DNA of 17,524 bases from Thermoprotei archaeon (GCA_003650785.1 QMRW01000013.1:1-17524), one strand, 5' to 3'. Shown: positions 6,435 through 14,467, counted from the stretch's first letter. The notes: generated by a model from the sequence alone, not told the origin. Program-made: numbers and translations.

Positions 6435-6953
6435 TTAGGAGTGTGTGGAGAAGTTTCCAGTACGTTTTCTTCTCTCTATGGCTGATATGTGTTCTAGACT
6501 GTACTTCTCCAATTCCTTCAGTATATTCGGATTATTCTTGACCATTTTATCTACTAGATGAAGGTATCTAGCCACCCTTATACTCTCGGGTGAGATTTCC
6601 ATCAAAGTATCAGAGCCTACCAGGACGTAATGCTCTCTTGAAATTTCCTCATCTAGGACATATTCAGCCTCATTAACGCTAGCATGGACAGTGAAGCAGT
6701 GTGGACTTCCTTCTACAGTGACAACAATTATTTTCCTTGGTTTACTACTCTTTATGATACTAGCAAGTTTTCCATAGTACAAAGTATTCTCTCTCTCAGG
6801 ACACACCAATAGTACTTCTCTACCGCCCGCTAGTTTTTCAAAGATATTCCTGTTGATATATGGTAAGCATGCTGATACTATCACTAGTTCAGCTCTTTTT
6901 AGTCTAGGCATTTTAACCCATGTCGACAGTAACCACAGATACTTATCACACAT
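6435..6953 (-). CDS. Uncharacterised alpha/beta protein with cysteines in ACLP, CPE and SPHC motifs
   Basis: The 172-residue protein has a Rossmann-like alternation of strands and helices: ELVIVSACLP, EVLLVCPERE, RKIIVVTVEGSPHCFTVH, then a helical C-terminal half (ESIRVARYLHLVDKMVKNNP ... LEKYSLEHI). Cysteines are at 2, 29, 51 and 86; the last three end predicted strands and could sit together at the sheet edge, as in a metal or redox site. I have a faint memory of similar proteins in anaerobic archaea that are loosely called ferredoxin-like, but no ferredoxin CxxCxxC motif is present and I do not assign a function. The start at 6953 is supported by GGGGAG just upstream; Met15 is an alternative. 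A TATA box on the - strand at 6984-6992 predicts a short leader. The same strand carries thiC upstream, 91 bases away. Confidence 0.75.
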   Translation of the reverse strand: MCDKYLWLLSTWVKMPRLKRAELVIVSACLPYINRNIFEKLAGGREVLLVCPERENTLYYGKLASIIKSSKPRKIIVVTVEGSPHCFTVHASVNEAEYVLDEEISREHYVLVGSDTLMEISPESIRVARYLHLVDKMVKNNPNILKELEKYSLEHISAIERRKRTGNFSTHS

Positions 6954-6983
6954 ACTTCTCCCCAGGCTATCAAGCAGACTGTA

Positions 6984-6992
6984 ACTATAAAG
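6984..6992 (-). promoter_or_regulatory. TATA box of the 172-residue protein gene
   Basis: CTTTATAGT on the - strand predicts transcription from about 6962, leaving a leader of roughly nine bases that begins with the GGGGAG ribosome site. Confidence 0.45.
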
Positions 6993-7044
6993 TTGCCCTT
7001 CAGTACATCCTCTTAATTGAAAATTCCAGTATGTAAGTTACTCT

Positions 7045-8349
7045 TTAACGAATATTTAGGCTCCTATTTTTCTTCTTAAGGTATTTCGATAATAACAGGA
7101 ATACACAGAGATCTCCACACATGTTACAGGCGGGTACCTTAACTCCATATTGCTCGTATATCTCTCTAGCTCTTTTCGAATCTATACTTAAGCTTATTAC
7201 CTTGTCCCACTGCAACTTGGTCTTATACCTGCTTATTTCAATATCTCTACTCACAGCTCTACTACCCAACTTTACTATATCACCTGCATGTGCTGCTATC
7301 TTTGCAGCTATTAATCCCTCTCTTACCTGTTCTGGAGTGGGTAAACTCAGGTGTTCTGCAGGTGTTAGATAGCATATGAGATCTGCACCATCAGCTGCAG
7401 CTATGGCTGCTCCTATAGCTGCTGATATGTGATCATATCCTATCGAGGTATCAGTTACTATAGGCCCTAAGACATAGTATGGTGCGCCATCAGTTAGAGT
7501 TTTCATAAGCTTTACATCTATGGCTATCTTATCGAGCGGTACGTGACCAGGACCTTCTACCATAACTTGGACCCCCTCTTCGCGAGCTCTTCTAAGTAAC
7601 TTAGCATTGACTATGAGCTCTCCTATCTGAAGATGATCAAGAGCATCTACCAGAGCACCCGGTCTAAGAGCATCACCTAGACTTATTACAGCATCGTATT
7701 CTGCAAAAAGCTCTAGGATATAGTTCCAATTAGTGTAATACGGATTTTCGTTATTGTTCTCTAACATCCAGACTGTCAGCATAGAGCCTCCACGACTCAC
7801 GATAGGTTCTATGCGATTACTTTTCAGAGCCCTCTTAGCGAGTTCTAGGGTTATACCTGCATGAATTGTCATAAAGTCTACACCATCTTCAAGATGCCTT
7901 TCCAGGATTTTTATAAAGTCATCCTCGTCAGGTAAACCTCTTTTAGTTCTTACACCCTCTATGTAGGCTTGGTATATCGGAACTGTTCCGAAGGGTAATG
8001 GTCTACTCTCCTCAAGTAATTTCCTTCTTATATTATCCAGATCTCCTCCTGTGCTTAGATCCATTATAGAATCAGCTCCATATTCTACAGCCACTCTGAC
8101 TTTCTCCACCTCCATTCCTAAGTCTACTATAGAGGGGCTTGTACCCACATTGACATTGACCTTAGTTCTTAATCCTTCACCTACCCCCACTATCCTAACA
8201 TTACCTCTTTTCTTATTTCTTAGTACTACTATCTTCCCTGAGGCTAGTCTATCTCTTAATCTCTCGGTAGGTATTCCCTCTTCTCTAGCTATAATTCTCA
8301 GCTCTTCAGGCACAGCGCCTGTTCTAGCCCTAGACATTAAAGTCTTCAT
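7045..8349 (-). CDS. thiC: Phosphomethylpyrimidine synthase ThiC
   Basis: ThiC is a non-classical radical SAM enzyme that rearranges aminoimidazole ribotide into hydroxymethylpyrimidine phosphate for thiamine. The 434 residues match through the full barrel: VNVNVGTS, ADSIMDLSTGGD, PFGTVPIYQA, DFMTIHAGIT, SRGGSML, ISLGDALRPG, VEGPGHVPL with the metal-binding His, and IGYDHISAAIGAA with the second His. The C-terminal iron-sulfur motif is C408-x2-C411-x3-C415 (CNMCGDLC), one residue tighter than the CX2CX4C of bacterial ThiC; the archaeal ThiC I recall has the same short form. The ATG at 8349 follows an in-frame TGA, so no longer start exists; Met5 is an alternative. TATA box at 8379-8387 predicts a leader of about eight bases. 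No other thiamine gene is nearby and no TPP riboswitch could fit in the leader. Confidence 0.97.
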   Translation of the reverse strand: MKTLMSRARTGAVPEELRIIAREEGIPTERLRDRLASGKIVVLRNKKRGNVRIVGVGEGLRTKVNVNVGTSPSIVDLGMEVEKVRVAVEYGADSIMDLSTGGDLDNIRRKLLEESRPLPFGTVPIYQAYIEGVRTKRGLPDEDDFIKILERHLEDGVDFMTIHAGITLELAKRALKSNRIEPIVSRGGSMLTVWMLENNNENPYYTNWNYILELFAEYDAVISLGDALRPGALVDALDHLQIGELIVNAKLLRRAREEGVQVMVEGPGHVPLDKIAIDVKLMKTLTDGAPYYVLGPIVTDTSIGYDHISAAIGAAIAAADGADLICYLTPAEHLSLPTPEQVREGLIAAKIAAHAGDIVKLGSRAVSRDIEISRYKTKLQWDKVISLSIDSKRAREIYEQYGVKVPACNMCGDLCVFLLLSKYLKKKNRSLNIR

Positions 8350-8363
8350 AGTGCTTCATTACT

Positions 8364-8373
8364 CTATGCATAG
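8364..8373. promoter_or_regulatory. Ten-base palindrome between the thiC TATA box and start codon
   Basis: CTATGCATAG is a perfect palindrome lying between the - strand TATA box (8379-8387) and the predicted thiC transcription start near 8357. A repressor bound here would block thiC initiation, so it is a candidate operator, but a palindrome of this size can occur by chance. Confidence 0.3.
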
Positions 8374-8378
8374 TAGTC

Positions 8379-8387
8379 GATTTAAAC
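8379..8387 (-). promoter_or_regulatory. TATA box of thiC
   Basis: GTTTAAATC on the - strand predicts transcription from about 8357. A second TATA-like site, CTTATAAAAC, lies further upstream at about 8397-8406 on the same strand and would give a leader of about 26 bases. Confidence 0.45.
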
Positions 8388-8457
8388 TCATCCCTCGTTT
8401 TATAAGTCTCCGCTAGATATTTACAGAGATAGACACCTAAGTTGTTTATTATTGCAC

Positions 8458-8471
8458 AAGCATACTTGCTT
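8458..8471. repeat. Imperfectly sized inverted repeat in the thiC/GH3 divergent region
   Basis: AAGCA (8458-8462) and TGCTT (8467-8471) are exact complements around TACT. The site is about 50 bases upstream of the GH3 TATA box, in the 198-base region between the two divergent starts. It could bind a regulator of either gene; the evidence is only symmetry and place. Confidence 0.2.
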
Positions 8472-8513
8472 TCATGGAATCTAGTCTGTAATACTCCTGT
8501 AAGATTGTGATAG

Positions 8514-8523
8514 AAAATATAAG
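8514..8523 (+). promoter_or_regulatory. TATA box of the GH3 gene, deciding its start codon
   Basis: AAAATATAAG is preceded by the purine-rich TAG and centred near 8519, which puts the transcription start at about 8546. The GTG at 8533 would then lie upstream of the message, and the ATG at 8548 would be nearly leaderless. Confidence 0.5.
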
Positions 8524-8547
8524 TCAATTTAAGTGCGAAAAGAACGG

Positions 8548-11460
8548 ATGAATATGAATTCGTCTGAGAGAACCTATTACTTACCCAAGAATATCAAAAG
8601 GACCGATATATATCATGAGGAATGGATAGACTTTAATAAAAATGGTATTATGGATCCCTACGAGAATCCTAAACTTTCAATCGAGGAGAGAATAGAAGAT
8701 TTATTATCTAGGATGACTCTCGAAGAAAAGATAGGTCAACTACAGTCTGGACGTTGTATTCCTACACATGGAATAGGAAATCTCACATGCGTACTTAGAG
8801 AGCTGCCTCCAGAGGAGGGTGCTATCAAGGCTAATGAACTTCAGGTTCATGCGATAGAAAATACACGTCTAGGTATCCCTGTCATAATTCACGATGAATG
8901 TCTTCATGGCTGTATGGCTAAATTTTCCACTAGCTTTCCTCAAGCTATAGCTCTAGCAGCTACATGGGATCCAGAACTTGTCTACAAGGTTGCTAAGGCT
9001 ATAGCTAAAGAGACCAGAGTTAGAGGGATACACCAGTGCCTCTCTCCAGTAGTAAATATAGTAAGAGATGTTAGAGCAGGAAGGACTGAGGAAAGCTATG
9101 GTGAGGATCCCTTTCTAACAGCCGTAATGGGAGCTGCATTCTGTAGGGCACTTCGTGAGGAAGGAGTGATAGCTACACCCAAGCACTTTGTAGCTAACTT
9201 CGTCGGAGATGGTGGTAGGGATAGTAATGAGATACACTTTTCTCAGCGCATCCTTAGAGAGATTTACTTTCCTGGCTTTAAGGCGTGTGTAAGAGCTGGA
9301 GCTCTTTCAATAATGGCTGCATATAACTCATTAGATGGAATCCCATGCTCTAGTAATAGGTGGCTCCTCACAGAAGTACTGAAAGAGGAATGGGGTTTTG
9401 AAGGTTTCGTGGTCTCTGACTACAATTCAGTTACTGGAATTCTGTATAAGCACTGCGTAGCTGAGACCAAGGAGGAAGCTGCTAAGCTAGCTATTGAAGC
9501 AGGACTCGATGTGGAACTCCCGAGAGTAGATATCTACGGAGAACCTCTCCTTAAGGCTGTCAAGGAAGGACTAGTATCAGAAGACATAATTGATGAGGCT
9601 GTTCGTAGAGTACTCAGAGCTAAGTTCCTCATAGGGCTATTTGATAATCCATTTACGGATCCAAATAGAGCTAAGGAAATATGTGGATGTGAAGAACACG
9701 CTAAACTTGCACTTCAGGCGGCAAGAAAGGCTATAGTACTCCTCAAGAATGAAAAAAATACCTTACCACTAGACAAAGAGAAGATAAAATCTATTGCGGT
9801 CCTGGGACCCCTTTCAGATCAACTAAGACTAGGTGGATATAGTGGTATTCCACCATATACGGTAGCCCCTCTAGAAGGAATTAAGCTTAAAGTGAAGAGC
9901 GGGACAAAAATATATCATGTAAGAGGTTGTCAAATAACTATTGGTAGATACTTTCCTATTCCATCTAAATATCTCAAACCTCCCGATGCTAAACCCGGAG
10001 AATATGGACTGAAAGGAGAGTACTATGACAATCCTAACCTCGAAGGAGATCCAGTCCTCGTGAGAATAGATAGGAATATAAGTTTCGACTGGGGACTCGG
10101 ATCTCCAGACCCTAAGATACCCTCTGATAATTTCTCGGTGAGATGGACAGGGAAGCTTATACCCCCTGAAACGAGGGTGTATGAAATAGCACTTTCTACT
10201 GATGATGGTGTTAGATTCTGGCTTAATGGTAGACTACTCATAGATTCTTGGCATGATAGACCAGTAACCACGGATAAAGTTCAAGTGAAACTAGAAGCTG
10301 GAAAAGAGTACGATATTAAAATAGAGTACTATGAACATCGAGGTTTTGCTGTAGTTCAACTAGGTTGGGACTATGAAGAGGTACCAGAGGAGATTAGAGA
10401 AGCTGCTGAGATAGCGAAGAAGGCTGATGTAGCTGTGATATTTGTGGGTATCATTGAGGGGGAGGGCAGGGATAGAGCCACTCTTGAGCTACCAGGACTT
10501 CAGGAAGTGCTGATTGAGGAAGTGCTTAAGACGGGTACACCCACTATAGTAGTACTCATGACAGGGAGTGCTGTGACAGGGAGATGGATAAAAGATGCGC
10601 CAGCAATAATACAGGCATGGTATCCTGGTCAGGAAGGGGGGATAGCTATAGCTGAAGTTCTCTTTGGCGAATATAATCCCGGGGGAAAACTTCCATTTAC
10701 ATGGCCTCGCTACGTAGGCCAACTCCCCCTATATTATAACTATAAGCCTACTGGAAGAGGATACGACTACGTTGATATGCCAGGCACACCACTCTTTCCC
10801 TTTGGCCATGGTCTTAGTTATACAAAATTCACCTACAGTAACCTCAGAATAGAGACAAATGAAATGGGAAATATCAAAGTAAGTGTCGATATTGAGAATG
10901 TAGGTGATAGAGAAGGAGATGAGGTTGTGCAATTATACATACGCGATAGAGTGGCTAGTGTTGCAAGACCCGTTAAGGAATTACGGGGTTTTAAGAGAAT
11001 AACTCTAAAACCAGGAGAGAAGACTACTGTGAGTTTCCGTCTAACTCTCGATGATCTAGCACTCTTCGATCTTAATATGCGACGAGTAGTTGAACCGGGT
11101 ACTTTTGAAATAATGGTAGGTAGTTCATCGGAAGACATAAGGATTAAGGGAATGCTCAATATCAAGCAGAAAATCACTGCAAAATACGATTGTACAGATC
11201 TCGTGGTTGATAGAAAAGAAGTAAAGGTAGGCGAACCATTAACTATAAAAACAAGGGTAAAGAATATAGGACCAATTTCAGACATCATTACAGTTAAGCT
11301 CTTCATCAATGGTATAGAAATTAGGTCGCAGCGTGTAGATCTATCCCCCAATGAGGAACGTGAGATTGCATTTAGGATTAAGCTTGAGGAAAGAGGAAGG
11401 TACAGAATTGCTGTAGGTATTCCTGAACCTAAACTGACCACTACTATCGAAGTAATCTAA
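8548..11460 (+). CDS. Glycoside hydrolase family 3 beta-glycosidase with PA14 insert and CARDB-like tail
   Basis: This retaining enzyme removes sugars from the non-reducing ends of beta-linked oligosaccharides; glucose or xylose is likely, but the specificity cannot be read. From ATG 8548 it has 970 residues. The N-terminus has a calcium-loop-like D28-NKNG-D36, then the GH3 barrel with the K212-H213 substrate pair and nucleophile Asp291 in VVSDY. A PA14 domain (about 487-607, GLKGEYYDN ... VQLGWDY) interrupts the second GH3 domain, where Glu639 in GEGRDR is the likely acid/base. FGHGLSYT at 752-759 opens the fibronectin-III-like domain. Residues about 880-970 form an extra strand-rich domain like CARDB (VKVGEPLTIKTRVKNIG). 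No signal peptide or anchor is visible, so it probably works inside the cell on imported oligosaccharides. The longer start GTG 8533 would add five residues. It is divergent from thiC and followed by a T-run. Confidence 0.95.
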   Translation: MNMNSSERTYYLPKNIKRTDIYHEEWIDFNKNGIMDPYENPKLSIEERIEDLLSRMTLEEKIGQLQSGRCIPTHGIGNLTCVLRELPPEEGAIKANELQVHAIENTRLGIPVIIHDECLHGCMAKFSTSFPQAIALAATWDPELVYKVAKAIAKETRVRGIHQCLSPVVNIVRDVRAGRTEESYGEDPFLTAVMGAAFCRALREEGVIATPKHFVANFVGDGGRDSNEIHFSQRILREIYFPGFKACVRAGALSIMAAYNSLDGIPCSSNRWLLTEVLKEEWGFEGFVVSDYNSVTGILYKHCVAETKEEAAKLAIEAGLDVELPRVDIYGEPLLKAVKEGLVSEDIIDEAVRRVLRAKFLIGLFDNPFTDPNRAKEICGCEEHAKLALQAARKAIVLLKNEKNTLPLDKEKIKSIAVLGPLSDQLRLGGYSGIPPYTVAPLEGIKLKVKSGTKIYHVRGCQITIGRYFPIPSKYLKPPDAKPGEYGLKGEYYDNPNLEGDPVLVRIDRNISFDWGLGSPDPKIPSDNFSVRWTGKLIPPETRVYEIALSTDDGVRFWLNGRLLIDSWHDRPVTTDKVQVKLEAGKEYDIKIEYYEHRGFAVVQLGWDYEEVPEEIREAAEIAKKADVAVIFVGIIEGEGRDRATLELPGLQEVLIEEVLKTGTPTIVVLMTGSAVTGRWIKDAPAIIQAWYPGQEGGIAIAEVLFGEYNPGGKLPFTWPRYVGQLPLYYNYKPTGRGYDYVDMPGTPLFPFGHGLSYTKFTYSNLRIETNEMGNIKVSVDIENVGDREGDEVVQLYIRDRVASVARPVKELRGFKRITLKPGEKTTVSFRLTLDDLALFDLNMRRVVEPGTFEIMVGSSSEDIRIKGMLNIKQKITAKYDCTDLVVDRKEVKVGEPLTIKTRVKNIGPISDIITVKLFINGIEIRSQRVDLSPNEEREIAFRIKLEERGRYRIAVGIPEPKLTTTIEVI

Positions 11461-11464
11461 GTAC

Positions 11465-11477
11465 TTTTTTATTTTAT
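11465..11477 (+). terminator. T-rich terminator of the GH3 gene
   Basis: Six T residues, then ATTTTAT, begin four bases after the GH3 stop codon. This fits the intrinsic T-tract termination of archaeal RNA polymerase. The rest of the 226-base gap up to 11687 is AT-rich and holds only the promoter of the next gene; I see no further gene in it. Confidence 0.5.
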
Positions 11478-11625
11478 CACAGCTCTATCTCCTAGGAGGG
11501 TTATCCTCGTACCGATTCTCGTATTGTTAAAAATTTTCACCTTATATGCTATGTTACACTTATTATTTGGAGATTAAATAACTAATACCATAAATATGAA
11601 TTCAATTATTAAGTATTCTGAATAA

Positions 11626-11635
11626 TATTAAATAG
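11626..11635 (+). promoter_or_regulatory. Candidate TATA box upstream of the metallopeptidase-VWA gene
   Basis: TATTAAATAG predicts transcription from about 11656, which would make GTG 11657 leaderless or give ATG 11687 a 30-base leader. A second candidate, TATATTTAAG at 11647-11656, predicts a start near 11678 and supports ATG 11687. Confidence 0.35.
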
Positions 11636-11686
11636 TGTTAAAGGGAGTATATTTAAGTGCATTCAGAGGAAAATATTGGAGTTGAA

Positions 11687-13414
11687 ATGGACAATCTTAC
11701 GATACGTAAGAGAGTACTAGATATTCTGGAGTTAGCTAGAAATGAAATTTTAACACCACCGATACAACTTGGCCAAATAGAACTCCTTGATAAAAGTGAT
11801 GAACTAAACGTTGAAATTACAGAAGGTGTACTGCATGCAAAATTAGGATCCACTCTACTGAGAGAATCTAACTGGCATGAAATACTACTGTGGACTCTTA
11901 GACATGAGTTGGCACACATACACTATTGTCCCTATGATCTCAGAACAGCACACCAACTCGAAAGAGAGGCTTTTAGTATACTAAAGGATTGGAGACTAGC
12001 ACATAGCGCTCTCGTACTATTCACGGACTTAATGGTAGACCTAATATACCTCCCTAGGATATCCTTAGAGCTTCCTCTTCACATCATACACAGGTTCAGG
12101 AAACAGCCTTCTGGTATTGATATACTACTCTATGCTGTTCATAAGAGATTACTTAAAGATAACATCCCAGATTACAATCTCGACACATCTATATACAACT
12201 ACTCTAGAGATATACTTGAAGTTATATTCTCAGGAAAGACATGGTTGGATAAACAGAGGTTAATTGCCGCTATTATCCTTAGGTTAATCACAACGAATCC
12301 AAAAATAAAGAAGAATCTAGAGCGCCAAATTTCTTCTACAATTTCTCTAGTAGAGGATGTAAAAGGGAATATGTCTGAGAGTTTGAGGAGAGTATATGGT
12401 AGAATAAGGAATCCAGAGGAGGCTAAGGCTTTCTATGAGAATTGGATAAAACCAAAGACATCCGATGATCTTAGAAAGATAGAGTCCAATCTTAAGAAAG
12501 TAAGTAAGAGATCATTTGGAAGGTATAGAGAGACCGTAGAGGAATTAAAGAGAGGCGAGGTAGGAGAAGAACCTCTTCTTCCTACTTCAAAATCTAGACC
12601 GCTAAAAAGAGTGAAAAAAGAATTATTAGAGAGTGCTATGTGGAGAAGTCTTTGGTACAGATCAAGAGCTGTAGAGTGCCTGGTAGAGTATCTCTCTAGT
12701 AGTAAAATTATGAGGATTGCGTGGTCAGAAGCTACATATCCTATAGATTGGACTACTGAGGATGATATTGAAGATCTAGATCTCGATTCAACTCTAGAAG
12801 AAGGATCACCAATACCAGAATCGAACACTGTAATGTGGATTAAGAGAAAAATGTCTATGGGAAGTATAATAAGCTCTAGTTCAAGTCCGCCTGTGATAAT
12901 AGTATTAGATTCAAGCAAGAGTATGATGAATAATTTTGATTGTGCTGCAGTAGCAGCATTCATATTACTAGCGAGTGCTCGAAGAGCTGGAGGTAGAACA
13001 GCAATCGTAAACTTTTCCACTAAGTACTTAGTGGCTGATTGGAGTGCAGACGAGAGAGTAAAGGATATAATACTAGCCATTAAGATGGGAGAGTATACTA
13101 TACTTCCAATTCATGTGATAGCAGAATTGGTAAGTGAACTGAATGAAAGAGTATTTGTAAATATAATTACAGACTGCGGGTGGCAAAATATACATGAGGT
13201 TCTTCCTAGGCTTACTAAAATATCTGAACTAGGACATAAGATTACTATATTCCATGTATACGGATGGAAGTACGATAGAAATATCGCAATATTGAGTAAG
13301 AAAGGGATCGATATAATCAAGATTATGGATCCCACTCGTGAACTGAACAAGTTAGCTCTGAGCATAGCTGGTAAGATCTACAGATTAGGATACTATGTTT
13401 ACTGGCTGAGCTGA
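11687..13414 (+). CDS. Metallopeptidase-like domain plus von Willebrand A domain protein (DUF2201-like)
   Basis: The protein has about 575 residues and two modules. The N-terminal module carries H73-E-L-A-H77, a zinc metallopeptidase HExxH motif, with further acidic residues (LEREAF, FTDLMVD) that could supply the third ligand. The middle (about 190-330) is helical and charged, including a run of E/K/R residues. The C-terminal module, from about 400, is a von Willebrand A domain with an intact MIDAS signature D408-S-S-K-S412 and a later IITDCGW strand, so it should bind a divalent metal. This order matches the DUF2201-type metallopeptidase-VWA proteins, which usually sit beside a MoxR AAA+ ATPase; none is in this window. 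No signal peptide or membrane segment is seen. I prefer ATG 11687 because GGAG lies five bases upstream; GTG 11657 would add ten residues. The function is unknown. Confidence 0.82.
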   Translation: MDNLTIRKRVLDILELARNEILTPPIQLGQIELLDKSDELNVEITEGVLHAKLGSTLLRESNWHEILLWTLRHELAHIHYCPYDLRTAHQLEREAFSILKDWRLAHSALVLFTDLMVDLIYLPRISLELPLHIIHRFRKQPSGIDILLYAVHKRLLKDNIPDYNLDTSIYNYSRDILEVIFSGKTWLDKQRLIAAIILRLITTNPKIKKNLERQISSTISLVEDVKGNMSESLRRVYGRIRNPEEAKAFYENWIKPKTSDDLRKIESNLKKVSKRSFGRYRETVEELKRGEVGEEPLLPTSKSRPLKRVKKELLESAMWRSLWYRSRAVECLVEYLSSSKIMRIAWSEATYPIDWTTEDDIEDLDLDSTLEEGSPIPESNTVMWIKRKMSMGSIISSSSSPPVIIVLDSSKSMMNNFDCAAVAAFILLASARRAGGRTAIVNFSTKYLVADWSADERVKDIILAIKMGEYTILPIHVIAELVSELNERVFVNIITDCGWQNIHEVLPRLTKISELGHKITIFHVYGWKYDRNIAILSKKGIDIIKIMDPTRELNKLALSIAGKIYRLGYYVYWLS

Positions 13415-13442
13415 TCACCTCTCACCCTAAGAGTATTAGGAG

Positions 13443-14315
13443 CTAGTCCTCTCGTACGCTGTTTATTATATTTATCAACTTCTGCATGCAAATCTCGGAT
13501 GCATATTCCCCCATAGCTGAGAAGCCTGCTCCTCCTGGTTTGAGAAGCAGTTCCTCAGGCAACTCCCCTACAGGCCTCCAATGCGTTTCGAGGGATAAGT
13601 AGCCCTTATATCTGTCTCTTATAAGTGCTCTTATCTGTTCTCTGTAGTTTACTTCTCCTTCTCCAACTGGTCTAGTCTCAGGTTTACCAGACTTTCCTTT
13701 CCTAACACCATCTTTAACGTGTATGTGGACTATATTGTCCTTGATCATATTGTAACCATCTGGATATGGTATCTCTCCCTCAGGATCGAATATATCGTTT
13801 CCAGGATCCCATAATGCCTTTACGTTTTTAGATTCTATTGCCTTTAGGAATTGGGATAATCTCCTGGCATTATTCACAAATGTAGAGTATTCATTTTCAA
13901 TTGCTAAGATAATTCCTTCATTTTCCACTATATCAAGGGGTTTCGAGAACTTTTCAACGATGATTTCTAAGTATTCGTCTAGAGGAGCTTTTCTCCAAAA
14001 AGTGAAGCCTCTGACTATATCAGTATCTAAAGATTTAGCTAGTTCTATACACTTCTTAAGAATATCTATGTGCTGAGTATATTCGTCTTCTCTGTCTATG
14101 TCCGCTTTGAAGAATGGAGAGGCTATTGCACTAACGGCTAGTCCACTTTCATTTAGCATTTTTCTTATTCTGGAGGCATAGTTAACGAGCTCATGGGGTT
14201 TCTTATTCCATAGGGTTCTTATTTCTATACCATCCAGGTTGAATTTCTTAGCAAACGATATTATCCTTTCGAGATCTTGTGATACCTCGTCAGATATTAC
14301 TGATAGCTTGAACAT
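13443..14315 (-). CDS. TIM-barrel protein of the sugar phosphate isomerase/epimerase (xylose isomerase-like, AP endonuclease 2) family
   Basis: The product of 290 residues has the family features: SVISDEVSQDLERII at the start, LDGIEIRT, the metal-binding Glu in AIENEYSTF, the Asp in ALWDPGNDI, the His in VHIHVKDG and the final Glu in LSLETHW. Together these form the divalent metal site of sugar epimerases and inosose dehydratase-like enzymes. The substrate is not evident from sequence. The ATG at 14315 is preferred over the GTG at 14342 because a TATA box at 14345-14353 predicts a transcription start near 14323, which excludes the GTG. The gene is convergent with the metallopeptidase-VWA gene, with 28 bases between the two stops. 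No transporter or kinase for a sugar is adjacent. Confidence 0.9.
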   Translation of the reverse strand: MFKLSVISDEVSQDLERIISFAKKFNLDGIEIRTLWNKKPHELVNYASRIRKMLNESGLAVSAIASPFFKADIDREDEYTQHIDILKKCIELAKSLDTDIVRGFTFWRKAPLDEYLEIIVEKFSKPLDIVENEGIILAIENEYSTFVNNARRLSQFLKAIESKNVKALWDPGNDIFDPEGEIPYPDGYNMIKDNIVHIHVKDGVRKGKSGKPETRPVGEGEVNYREQIRALIRDRYKGYLSLETHWRPVGELPEELLLKPGGAGFSAMGEYASEICMQKLINIINSVRED

Positions 14316-14344
14316 AGTACCACTACTATTTTTCCTATTCACGA

Positions 14345-14353
14345 CTTATAACC
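14345..14353 (-). promoter_or_regulatory. TATA box of the TIM-barrel gene
   Basis: GGTTATAAG on the - strand predicts transcription from about 14323, eight bases before the ATG at 14315. This decides between the two candidate start codons. Confidence 0.5.
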
Positions 14354-14421
14354 TTCACTACTAGGTGAATTGCTGTTTGATTAGCCTAAAGTTACTCCAT
14401 AGATTCTACAATAAGTATATT

Positions 14422-14449
14422 CAATTGTATCTATCTTCCGACAATTGTA
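14422..14449. promoter_or_regulatory. Direct repeat CAATTGTA, 20-base period, upstream of the membrane/roadblock operon
   Basis: CAATTGTA occurs at 14422-14429 and again at 14442-14449, exactly 20 bases apart, or about two helical turns. Each copy contains the palindrome CAATTG, and the second copy extends to ACAATTGT. The pair ends 12 bases before the TATA box of the operon (14461-14467). This is the position of an activator or of a regulator acting on TBP/TFB binding. It is a candidate operator, not proven. Confidence 0.4.
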
Positions 14450-14460
14450 ATAAAAAACGA

Positions 14461-14467
14461 TTTATAT
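14461..14467 (+). promoter_or_regulatory. TATA box of the membrane/roadblock operon
   Basis: TTTATAT preceded by AAAACGA predicts transcription from about 14490, eight bases upstream of the ATG at 14498. Confidence 0.5.

Noticed and set aside
8350..8358. Possible TPP riboswitch controlling thiC
   Set aside because: The predicted leader is about eight bases, or about 26 from the second TATA box, too short for a riboswitch, and no conserved TPP-binding core is seen on the - strand.
8330..8527. Reading frame on the - strand between thiC and the GH3 gene (65 codons)
   Set aside because: It covers both promoters and the start of thiC, has no ribosome site and its composition is not protein-like.
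10833..11441. Long - strand frame opposite the GH3 gene (202 codons)
   Set aside because: It is a shadow of a strong coding frame; the product is Ser/Leu/Ile-rich with no recognisable domain.
11461..11686. Small gene or RNA in the AT-rich gap after the GH3 gene
   Set aside because: Only a T-tract, two TATA-like sites and loose A/T symmetry are visible; no stable stem or frame of useful length.
12433..13080. Long - strand frame opposite the VWA gene (215 codons)
   Set aside because: It is the reverse of the VWA module, Ser/Leu-rich, with no promoter or ribosome site.
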